Program-made: the position numbers and the translations under genes
In this document: positions 57,089 to 64,000 of the stretch, piece after piece
Numbering within the stretch: position 1 is the first letter of the stretch
Layout of the letters: each line of letters starts with the position of its first letter
The notes under the pieces: model-generated
Databases searched by the model: none
The model's input: only the letters and a program-made list of their open reading frames with translations
What the model was told of the DNA's origin: nothing
DNA from: Marinobacter fuscus
Lineage (GTDB): Bacteria > Pseudomonadota > Gammaproteobacteria > Pseudomonadales > Oleiphilaceae
Length of the DNA stretch: 64,000 bases
NCBI RefSeq assembly: GCF_003007675.1
Contig: NZ_PXNP01000076.1
Location: 186,001 to 250,000, forward strand
Reading direction: 5' to 3'

Positions 57089-58306
57089 TTATTGGAAGGG
57101 GGTGATCAGTTCGCCAGACTGGCTCAAGAGTTCAATCAGGCCCAGCTGCGCCAGCTTTTCCAGTTCAATACCGGTTTTCAGGCTCTCCGCGCGCTGGCCT
57201 AACGCCTGGAGATACTCAGAGGTGGAGAGGTCGCCGACCTGCCACTGCTTCTCAAGCAAATCGGCACTTCGCTGTACACGCCCCTGGGATAGTTCTTTCC
57301 ATCGACGAAGTTGCTTGTCGTATCGCTTCCAGGAAGCGCGAGCGCCTGCCAGGTCATATTGTTGTTTCCGGTAGAGCGCCTGAAACCGCGCTTCGGCCTC
57401 CAGAGCCCGTCGATTCGCGGCCCGGATTTCAGCGCTGTAGTTATTACGGACGTTCAGAGGGATCGAGAATGTCAGGCCAACCACGTTCTCGCCGCCGTCA
57501 CGCCCTCCGCTCAGCCCTACTGTCGGCGATGCTGTGGCTTTGCGTCTCGCAACCTCTGCCTCACTTTTCAACACCTGCCACTTGGCTCGAGCGGCTGCAA
57601 TTGACGGGTGTGCCAACAGATCAGCCTCACCAATCTGGGACTCCAGCGCTGACCAGATATACTCGGGGATTCCCCCATCCTGAGGCCTCCAGTCCGGCAG
57701 ACGTTCTCTAACCTGAGTTTCTGCCCGATCAACTGCGGCCTTTGCCTGGGCGACTTCGCTCAACTGACGGGATAGATTTAAAAACAGAAGCTCTGCGTCG
57801 GCACGCCCCAGATCACCTGCCTGCTGGCGCTGTTCAACCTGGTCCAGCAAGGCATCCAGGCGCTGCTGTTGGGATTCAGCAATTTCCTCAAACAGCGTAG
57901 TAGCGCGCCACTCGACAAGCGCAAACAATGATTCAGACGTTTGTGTCAGAACTGCTTCGCTCAAGCCAGCTTGCGCAGACAGCCTGATCAGCTTTGCCTT
58001 CTCCTTTAATGCACCCTGCTGATCAGACCAATCGATCGTTTGTGACAGCCCTGCCTCAAAGTTGTTTTCACTGCCCGTTCTGTCTGCTCCCACAGACAGC
58101 TCCGGGTTATACAGCGGTTGTTCGCTTGCCTCAGCGTCCTCTTTCCGCGCTGCCGCCTGCTCTGTCGCTGCCAGTACCTCCGGGTGCTTGCTTATCTGGC
58201 CAGTGAGCCAATTCGCCCAATTAACAGTCTCAGCTTGACCGAACAGAGGAATGGACAATAGTACTGAACACAGCAACGCCCGAGGCGAGTGCTTGCTTGC
58301 CTTCAT
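57089..58306 (-). CDS. TolC-family outer-membrane channel (CzcC-type), system A
   Basis: A 405-residue outer-membrane factor with a signal peptide (LLCSVLLSIPLFGQAE). TolC repeats: PLYNPELSVGADRTGSENNFEAGLSQTIDW and, in the second half, ASPTVGLSGGRDGGENVVGLTFSIPLN, each followed by long helices. The start at 58306 is preceded by GGGAGA, 8 bases upstream, and fits the signal peptide. First gene of the C-B-A operon of system A; 227 bases separate it from the PII-like gene, room for its own promoter. Confidence 0.9.
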   Translation of the reverse strand: MKASKHSPRALLCSVLLSIPLFGQAETVNWANWLTGQISKHPEVLAATEQAAARKEDAEASEQPLYNPELSVGADRTGSENNFEAGLSQTIDWSDQQGALKEKAKLIRLSAQAGLSEAVLTQTSESLFALVEWRATTLFEEIAESQQQRLDALLDQVEQRQQAGDLGRADAELLFLNLSRQLSEVAQAKAAVDRAETQVRERLPDWRPQDGGIPEYIWSALESQIGEADLLAHPSIAAARAKWQVLKSEAEVARRKATASPTVGLSGGRDGGENVVGLTFSIPLNVRNNYSAEIRAANRRALEAEARFQALYRKQQYDLAGARASWKRYDKQLRRWKELSQGRVQRSADLLEKQWQVGDLSTSEYLQALGQRAESLKTGIELEKLAQLGLIELLSQSGELITPFQ

Positions 58307-58533
58307 CGACTTTCTCCCGAAGCGATTAATAGCCAAAAATCATAGGTGTAAGGCGCCTATGACGAGGCAGGAAAAGATCGAGATAATAAGTGCAAACTTT
58401 GAAATGAGTTTGAATTCGGAAAAACAGTTCAGATATGAGTCGCTAAAAACTCTTTGTAGCGCTTCTCAATGAGGCTAAGAACGGCAGCTCGCGACCAATC
58501 GCCGCGATGCCACCGTCTCATTTCAGGAAGGGG

Positions 58534-58878
58534 CTAGATTGAAGTGGGTTGGAGTGCGCTTTCGTCGGTCGCCCCGTCTTCAATACGAACGGCCTGAACC
58601 AGTCGGGATACCAGTACCTTGCCGTCCCCCGGGTGTCCATCCCGGGTCCTGCTCGTTCGCACAATGATGTCCACAACTTCATCGGCAACAGCATCGGTCG
58701 CTACATCTACTTCCAGCTTGACCATCTGCACTTTCTCCAGAGGCGATTCATCGCCAACCAGATGACCAAATTCGTTGAGAGACACGACAGCAATGCTTGC
58801 CACCCCCTTAACTTTGGCCAGAGCATCAACCACATGCTCTGCCATCACTTCTCTGACATACGCTTTTATTTCATACAT
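58534..58878 (-). CDS. PII-like signalling protein in metal-efflux cluster
   Basis: A 114-residue protein with the GlnB/PII fold: opening MYEIKAYVREVMAEHVVDALAKVKGV, a short T-loop region without the modifiable Tyr (EFGHLVGDESPLEKVQ), and the C-terminal PII signature IIVRTSRTRDGHPGDGKVLVSRLVQAVRIEDG. PII proteins sense ATP/ADP and small effectors and control transporters and enzymes. It lies 17 bases downstream of pump B on the same strand and is probably cotranscribed with it. A role in gating or regulating metal efflux is an inference from context. Confidence 0.85.
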   Translation of the reverse strand: MYEIKAYVREVMAEHVVDALAKVKGVASIAVVSLNEFGHLVGDESPLEKVQMVKLEVDVATDAVADEVVDIIVRTSRTRDGHPGDGKVLVSRLVQAVRIEDGATDESALQPTSI

Positions 58879-58895
58879 AAACCGCCTCCTGACTA

Positions 58896-61800
58896 TCAGA
58901 CTTCAACGTCACGACGTTCGGATGCAAACCATTGATACACGCTGGGCAACACTACCAACGTCAGCAGCGTTGACGTGATCAGACCGCCAACCACAACCGT
59001 TGCCAGTGGCCGTTGGACATTAGAGCCAATGCCATCGGCCAGCAGCAGGGGAATCAGCCCCAGAATAGCCACAGAGGCTGTCATCAGAACCGGCCGCAAA
59101 CGACGTTGAGCGCCCAGCTTGACTGCTTCAGTGACTTCGTAGCCTTCGTCCCGCAACTGATTGATGTAGCTCACCATTACCACACCGTTCAGTACGGCTA
59201 CGCCAAACACCGCAATGAACCCCACAGCAGCGGGCACGGAGAGGTAAAGCCCCGTCACAAACAACGCGACAATGCCACCAGTAACCGCAAAGGGCACATT
59301 CATGAAGATCAGCGCCGCATAGCGAAGACTACTGAATGCAGAAAAGAGAAGCAGGAAAATAAGCGCCAGGGTAATGGGCACAACGATCGCTAGCCTTGCC
59401 ATGGCCCTTTCCTGGTTTTCAAACTGACCGCCGAACTCCACGAAATACCCCGGCGGCATATCCACTTGCTCCTCGATCCGCTTGCGCAAATCCTGAACAA
59501 CACCGCCCATATCGCGACCACGCACGTTCATCTGCACGTACTGACGGCGACTGGCATTGGAGCGTGAAATTTTCTTGGGGCCTGCGTACATTTCAACATC
59601 GGCCACCCGTGCAAGCGGGATAAGCTCGCCACTGTTGCCCCTGAGGGGAAGCTTTCTGATTTCATCGATGGACCCGCGATAGGACTCTTGCAGCCGGGCG
59701 AAAATCTCAAATCGACGGACACCGTCGAACACCAGCCCGGCGCCTTTACCACCTATACCGGTTTCAACCGTACTCATCAGGTTATCGACGCTGATGCCGA
59801 ACTGCGCCAGCACTTCACGGTCGGGGCGAATAACGATCTGTTTTTTACCCGCACTCTGCTGCGCGCGCACATCTGTTGCACCCGGCACCTCTTTCGCCAG
59901 GGCCGCTACTTCCCTGCCGATTCGGCCCAGCTCGTCCAGGTCGTCACCGAAGATGCTGGCGACCAGCTGCGCCTGAACGCCTGACAAGAGCTCGTCGGTT
60001 CTGAGCTGAATCGGTTGGGACAGATTGTTGGCAAGCCCGGGAACCCGCTCATCCAAAGCCTCTGCAATCCTGCTCTGGAGATCCTCATAGCTCACTTCCT
60101 CTCGCCACTGATCCAGAGGCTTCAGATTGACAAGCGTCGCGACAACGTTCACAGGTTCAGGATCACCACCCACCTCGGCACGACCGATCCTGGCATAGGT
60201 GCCGGTCACCTCTGGAAATTCATCTACAACGGACTGGATCCGTTTGCCGTATTTGATGGCAGATTCCAGGCTTGCTCCAGGCGGCAATGTCGAGCGAATC
60301 TGGAACGTGCCTTCCCTGAGCGTGGGCACGAATTCGCTCCCGAGATAGGGAAACAGCAGAAGACTGCCGGCAAAAGCAATGACGGCAACGCCCATCACAA
60401 TCTTAGGGGCTTTGACGACAGTATTCACCACCGGCTTGTATAACCGATTCAGGAACAGAACCAGCTTCGGCTCTTTGTGACGCCCGCCCATCTTGAATGA
60501 CAGGGAGGCCAGAACCGGCACCAACGTTAACGCGAGCAAAAGCGCACCGATCAGAGCAAAGCTGATGGTGTAGGCCATGGGCGAAAACAGCTTGCCCTCG
60601 ACGCCCTGTAGCGTAAACAGTGGAAGGAAAACGATAATGATGATGCCTATGGCGAACACGATCGGACGGGCCACTTCCCGGGCGGATTCACCCACAAGCC
60701 TCAGAACGCTGACATTTTCCTCTGATCGTTCTTCCAGATGTCGGAAGATGTTCTCTATCATCACGACGGCGCCGTCCACCATCATGCCGATGCCAATAGC
60801 CAGCCCCCCCAGACTCATCAGGTTGGCCGACAGGCCCGACATGCGCATAGCAATGAACGCAAAGAGTACAGACAACGGCAACGTCGCCACCACGATCAGT
60901 GTGGAACGAATATTTCCCAGGAACAGATAGAGAAAAACCAGCACCAGAACCGAGCCTTCAAGCAGCGCTTTCTCGACAGTGCCTATAGCCTTGCCCACCA
61001 AGTCTGCCTGAGAGTAATACGCTTCTATTTTCAGCCCTTCAGGAAGTGACTTGTTCAGATCATCGATTTTTGCGTTGACATCCTCTAGAACCTGACTGGT
61101 GTTGGTACCAATCAATTTCATCACGTAGCCGCCCACGGACTCCTCACCTGAGGACACCTCTGCGCCACGGCGAATTGCCGGTCCAAGGCCAACCTCCGCC
61201 ACATCCTTGACGTAAATAGGAGATTCTCCCTCACTCTTGGACACAATGATGTTCCGGATATCTTTGATGCCTGCGGTACCGGAGTTGACCCAGCCGTAAC
61301 CACGGACAATGTACTCTTCACCTCCTCGAGTAATGAATGAGGCGCCAACGTTACGATTATTCTGGGTGAGGGCACCTCGAACATCAGACACCGTCAGGTT
61401 CCTTGCCTGAAGCTTCTGCGCATCAATATTGACCTGGTACTGCTTTACCTCGCCGCCGATAGAAAGCACACCGGTTACGCCCGGCACGGTCCTGAGCTGG
61501 GGTTTGACAATCCAGTCCTGAATCGTGCGAATTTCCTGCAGGCTGTATTGATCTTTATCCTCAGCTTCCAGGGAATACATCAGGATGCGCCCAAGACCGC
61601 TTGCGATGGGCCCGAGTTCGGGTTCCCCCATCCCTTCGGGAATCTGGCGCTTGGCCTCGGATAGCCGTTCGTTTACCAGCCGCCTGGCGAAGTAGATATC
61701 GGTGCCATCTTCGAAATAGATGGTCACCCGCGAAAGTCCGAAAATCGACGTGCTCTGCACTTTTTCTAACTTGGGAATACCATACATGCTGATCTCAACG

Positions 61801-62003
61801 GGATAGGAAATCAGCGTTTCGATATCAACCGGCGACAATCCAGGACTGGTAGTGAATACCTGAACCATGGTCGGTGTCGCGTCCGGAAACGCATCCACCG
61901 GCAGTTTTTGAAATGAAAATACGCCGGCAACGATCACGGCGATAGCAAAGACAAGCGTCATCAAACGATTGTTCAGCGCATAATTCACAATTGCGTTGAT
62001 CAT
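58896..62003 (-). CDS. heavy-metal RND efflux pump (CzcA-type), system B
   Basis: A 1035-residue antiporter homologous to pump A along its whole length. N-terminal FPDATPTMVQVFTTSPGLSPVDIETLISYPVE; TM4 motif GIG-x3-Asp410-G with Glu417-Asn, so again no first Asp as in CzcA. The periplasmic segment RAEVGGDPEPVNVVATLVNLKP matches pump A (RAEIGGDPEPVNNIEIYIGLKP), and no CusA methionines are seen. Unlike pump A it has no His-rich insert after TM4. 14 bases after the adaptor, 17 bases before the PII-like gene. Confidence 0.94.
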   Translation of the reverse strand: MINAIVNYALNNRLMTLVFAIAVIVAGVFSFQKLPVDAFPDATPTMVQVFTTSPGLSPVDIETLISYPVEISMYGIPKLEKVQSTSIFGLSRVTIYFEDGTDIYFARRLVNERLSEAKRQIPEGMGEPELGPIASGLGRILMYSLEAEDKDQYSLQEIRTIQDWIVKPQLRTVPGVTGVLSIGGEVKQYQVNIDAQKLQARNLTVSDVRGALTQNNRNVGASFITRGGEEYIVRGYGWVNSGTAGIKDIRNIIVSKSEGESPIYVKDVAEVGLGPAIRRGAEVSSGEESVGGYVMKLIGTNTSQVLEDVNAKIDDLNKSLPEGLKIEAYYSQADLVGKAIGTVEKALLEGSVLVLVFLYLFLGNIRSTLIVVATLPLSVLFAFIAMRMSGLSANLMSLGGLAIGIGMMVDGAVVMIENIFRHLEERSEENVSVLRLVGESAREVARPIVFAIGIIIIVFLPLFTLQGVEGKLFSPMAYTISFALIGALLLALTLVPVLASLSFKMGGRHKEPKLVLFLNRLYKPVVNTVVKAPKIVMGVAVIAFAGSLLLFPYLGSEFVPTLREGTFQIRSTLPPGASLESAIKYGKRIQSVVDEFPEVTGTYARIGRAEVGGDPEPVNVVATLVNLKPLDQWREEVSYEDLQSRIAEALDERVPGLANNLSQPIQLRTDELLSGVQAQLVASIFGDDLDELGRIGREVAALAKEVPGATDVRAQQSAGKKQIVIRPDREVLAQFGISVDNLMSTVETGIGGKGAGLVFDGVRRFEIFARLQESYRGSIDEIRKLPLRGNSGELIPLARVADVEMYAGPKKISRSNASRRQYVQMNVRGRDMGGVVQDLRKRIEEQVDMPPGYFVEFGGQFENQERAMARLAIVVPITLALIFLLLFSAFSSLRYAALIFMNVPFAVTGGIVALFVTGLYLSVPAAVGFIAVFGVAVLNGVVMVSYINQLRDEGYEVTEAVKLGAQRRLRPVLMTASVAILGLIPLLLADGIGSNVQRPLATVVVGGLITSTLLTLVVLPSVYQWFASERRDVEV

Positions 62004-62017
62004 GCTCCCCCCGAGTA

Positions 62018-63202
62018 TTAGTGTCCGTGAGCGGCGCTGCGGCCACTGGCGGTAATGGCCGACATCAGATCAAAAGCGCCCACTGAAACCACTTCCGTGT
62101 TTGCGCTGATGCCGGACTTAATCTCTATCCAGTCGTTAGCCTCCTTACCAAGAGTGACTGGAACCGCCTTGTAGGCTCCCCCTTCATTACCCGGAACAAA
62201 TACAACGGACTCGTCATCGATGGTTTGCACGGCATCGTGTGGAACTAGGGGCAGTGATGCCGCCGATTGAGTCATGACTCTCGCTTTGGCATAGGTATTT
62301 GGACGAAGGTCGCCGTTGGGGGATTCGAGTACAACGCGAACCGTAATGGTGCGGGTTTCCTCATCAAGCTCATTTGAGATCCAGGACACTTCCCCGGTGT
62401 GAAAGCGGTCTGCAACCGACTTTGAGAAGACCTGAACTTCATCTCCGACGGATACCCTGCCAATGTCAGTTTCGGCAACTTGCAACATCACCCACACCAC
62501 AGAGGTATCAGCTACGGTAAAAGGCGTATCTGAAGAGCTTAAGGTTTGGCCCAACCGGGCATCCATGCGCTCAATGCGCCCCTGGATAGGAGAACGGAGC
62601 GCGTACTGTGCAAGACTGCTATCTGCGCCTGACGAATCACTGCCAAAAACCTCCAGTTGCTCACGAATTGAATCGTACTCCGCTGTAATCTCAAGATAAG
62701 CGGCCTTGGCGTCCAGGAACTCTTCTTCGCTGGTGAAGCTTTCACTCCGCAATTGCTTTTCTCGCTGATACTCCGCAGTCGCGGCTTCTTTCCGAGCTTT
62801 CAACGAGTTCAGGCGGGAACGAATGCGAGCCAACTCAACGCTGTTTAACGTGGCCAACAACTGGCCTTTTTCAACCTGGTCCCCCAGATCAACAGCCAGT
62901 CTCGTAAGCTTTCCCTGCAATAGCGGCCCTACCTCAGCGACGCGATCCGGAACATAATGAACTTCAGCTGGCGCAGTAACGATATTATCAGCACGACCTC
63001 GGGGCACCGTTACAGTCTGCACGGAGAGCAACTCCCTCTGCTCTGGAGTCAGATGAACTTCGCGGGCCTCACTGCCTTCAGCCGAGTGCCCAGCCTCACC
63101 CTTTTGGTGCTGCCCTCCTTCGGCTTCTTCGGCGCCGTACGCCAGTGGCTGATAGACCAGAAAACTGATCGCGACAAACAATATCTGCAGATTTCGAATC
63201 AT
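62018..63202 (-). CDS. RND periplasmic adaptor (CzcB-type), system B
   Basis: A 394-residue membrane-fusion protein with a signal peptide (FVAISFLVYQPLAYGA) and a shorter acidic/His segment (GGQHQKGEAGHSAEGSEAREV, three or four His). Lipoyl halves are VGPLLQGKLTRLAVDLGDQVEKGQLLATLNSVELARIR and YALRSPIQGRIERMDARLGQTL around a helical hairpin; the barrel follows (VAETDIGRVSVGDEVQV). Less histidine-rich than adaptor A. The C-terminus ends AAHGH. Confidence 0.92.
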   Translation of the reverse strand: MIRNLQILFVAISFLVYQPLAYGAEEAEGGQHQKGEAGHSAEGSEAREVHLTPEQRELLSVQTVTVPRGRADNIVTAPAEVHYVPDRVAEVGPLLQGKLTRLAVDLGDQVEKGQLLATLNSVELARIRSRLNSLKARKEAATAEYQREKQLRSESFTSEEEFLDAKAAYLEITAEYDSIREQLEVFGSDSSGADSSLAQYALRSPIQGRIERMDARLGQTLSSSDTPFTVADTSVVWVMLQVAETDIGRVSVGDEVQVFSKSVADRFHTGEVSWISNELDEETRTITVRVVLESPNGDLRPNTYAKARVMTQSAASLPLVPHDAVQTIDDESVVFVPGNEGGAYKAVPVTLGKEANDWIEIKSGISANTEVVSVGAFDLMSAITASGRSAAHGH

Positions 63203-63251
63203 CTAAACACCTTCGATATAAGAGAACGTTCAACCATTAATTTTCTTGTCA

Positions 63252-64000
63252 TCAGGAACCGGATGACATTGAAAGGGCACCACCGGTGCTCACTTCCAAC
63301 GCCCGGACGGCGTCGATATAGTCGTGTTGCACTTGGACGTATTCCTGCCTCACCGACAAAAGATTGTCCTGAGCGGACAGGACATCGGAAGCATCGACTT
63401 TTCCCGCTTGAAGAGCTTTCTGCATCAGTTGCAGCGTTTCCTCCGAACGCTCGAGAATCGACTCGTTCATCTGGCGCAATCTGCTTACGGCGGATTCGTA
63501 CTGAGCTACAGCAGATACGACCTGGCGTTCAGTCGCCAAACGCAGCGCCTCGGCCTCAAGCTCGGAGATTTTCAACTGAGCCGAGGCCTTCCTTTTTTCA
63601 CCGGAATAATCATGAAACACGGTCAGAGGCATCGACACACCCGCACCAAAAAGGTTGGAGCTTTCCTCCCGCTCGTAGAATCCGAACACTTTCAGGTTCG
63701 GAATCGTTAGACTCTTGGCCAGTTCCAGGCCGGACTCATTCGCAGCAATTCTGGCTGCTGCCGCCTTCAGATCCCCTCTCTGGCGCTGAGCCATCGCTAC
63801 AAGCCGATTAGTTGGTGGCAGGTTGGCACGAGCTACATTGAGCTCCCCCGCGACCCCTACCGCATCGGAGGGGGACACCCCAAGAACTTCCGTCAGGTCA
63901 ATTTTTGACTGCCTAAGCTTTTGCGCGCTTCGGCCTTTTGGCTTTTTGCTCTTGCCAAGCCAATGGCGGCGGTATTGAGCTCAATCCGGGTCTGTTTGCC
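63252..64000 (-). pseudogene. TolC-family channel of system B, frameshifted and cut by window edge
   Basis: The right edge cuts the gene. From 64000 down to about 63907 one frame reads GKQTRIELNTAAIGLARAKSQ and KAEARKSLGSQK, typical TolC helix, then hits a stop. From about 63906 the next frame continues with IDLTEVLGVSPSDAVGVAGELN through the second TolC repeat (IPNLKVFGFYEREES, FGAGVSMPLTVF) to the stop. The shift falls in a run of five A (minus strand; plus-strand T5 at 63902-63906); a sixth A would restore one continuous frame. The change is a real mutation or a sequencing error. Confidence 0.75.

Noticed and set aside
52602..62003. Annotation of the pumps as CusA copper/silver exporters
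   Set aside because: The methionine residues of the CusA transport path are not visible in the corresponding segments.

Overview
The window looks like chromosome of a marine gammaproteobacterium, most likely Marinobacter or a close relative. This is an inference from gene content and order (fabA-fabB, sufBCDS-sufA-sufT-sufE, hisB-hisH-hisA-hisF, gpmI-envC-ctpA-yibQ, asmA-mutY-yggX, flgP-flgT, a heme-uptake operon with HmuY), from the moderately GC-rich codon use, and from long hairpin repeats inside operons. No 16S gene is present to settle it.

Layout. 0-6 kb: a patchy accessory zone of small exporters (EamA, LysE, and fragments of YdcZ and MFS transporters) interleaved with three AraC-type regulators. 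6-12 kb: SirB2 protein, NnrS, an AHSA1-like protein, unsaturated fatty acid synthesis (fabA, fabB), a minimal AraC-type DNA-binding protein and the tRNA hydroxylation protein TrhP. 12-18.6 kb: a complete SUF iron-sulfur assembly operon behind a promoter that overlaps a very good IscR type-1-like site. 18.6-20.4 kb: flagellar T-ring/lipoprotein pair flgP-flgT. 20.4-24.5 kb: a decayed gene remnant, then cca, pteridine reductase, thiolase and trmL. 24.4-31.4 kb: a six-gene heme operon on the minus strand (TonB receptor, HmuY-like lipoprotein, HmuS, HmuT, HmuU, HmuV) with a Fur-like box at its head. 31.5-45.2 kb: core genes: secB, a Cys-less rhodanese, gpmI, envC, ctpA, yibQ, hisBHAF, a CoxG-like protein, asmA, mutY, yggX.

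At 45.34 kb lies tRNA-Phe(GAA). Everything after it is different in character: more AT-rich stretches, truncated and frameshifted genes, and heavy-metal efflux functions, as expected of a genomic island whose left edge is the tRNA. It holds a truncated outer-membrane efflux gene fused head to head with a truncated sensor kinase, an OmpR-family response regulator, a TorF-like porin, a small secreted protein, a second related sensor kinase, and two CzcCBA-type tripartite RND systems on the minus strand. A PII-like signalling protein lies directly behind the second pump. The outer-membrane gene of the second system carries a one-base frameshift near the right edge of the window.

Most notable: (1) a two-copy hairpin repeat inserted inside the suf and his operons in the same orientation relative to transcription; (2) a tandem-duplicated HmuY-like protein; (3) the PII-like protein among metal RND pumps whose proton-relay motif lacks the first Asp of CzcA; (4) recombination scars in the island; (5) a FabR-like operator in front of an orphan AraC domain next to fabAB.
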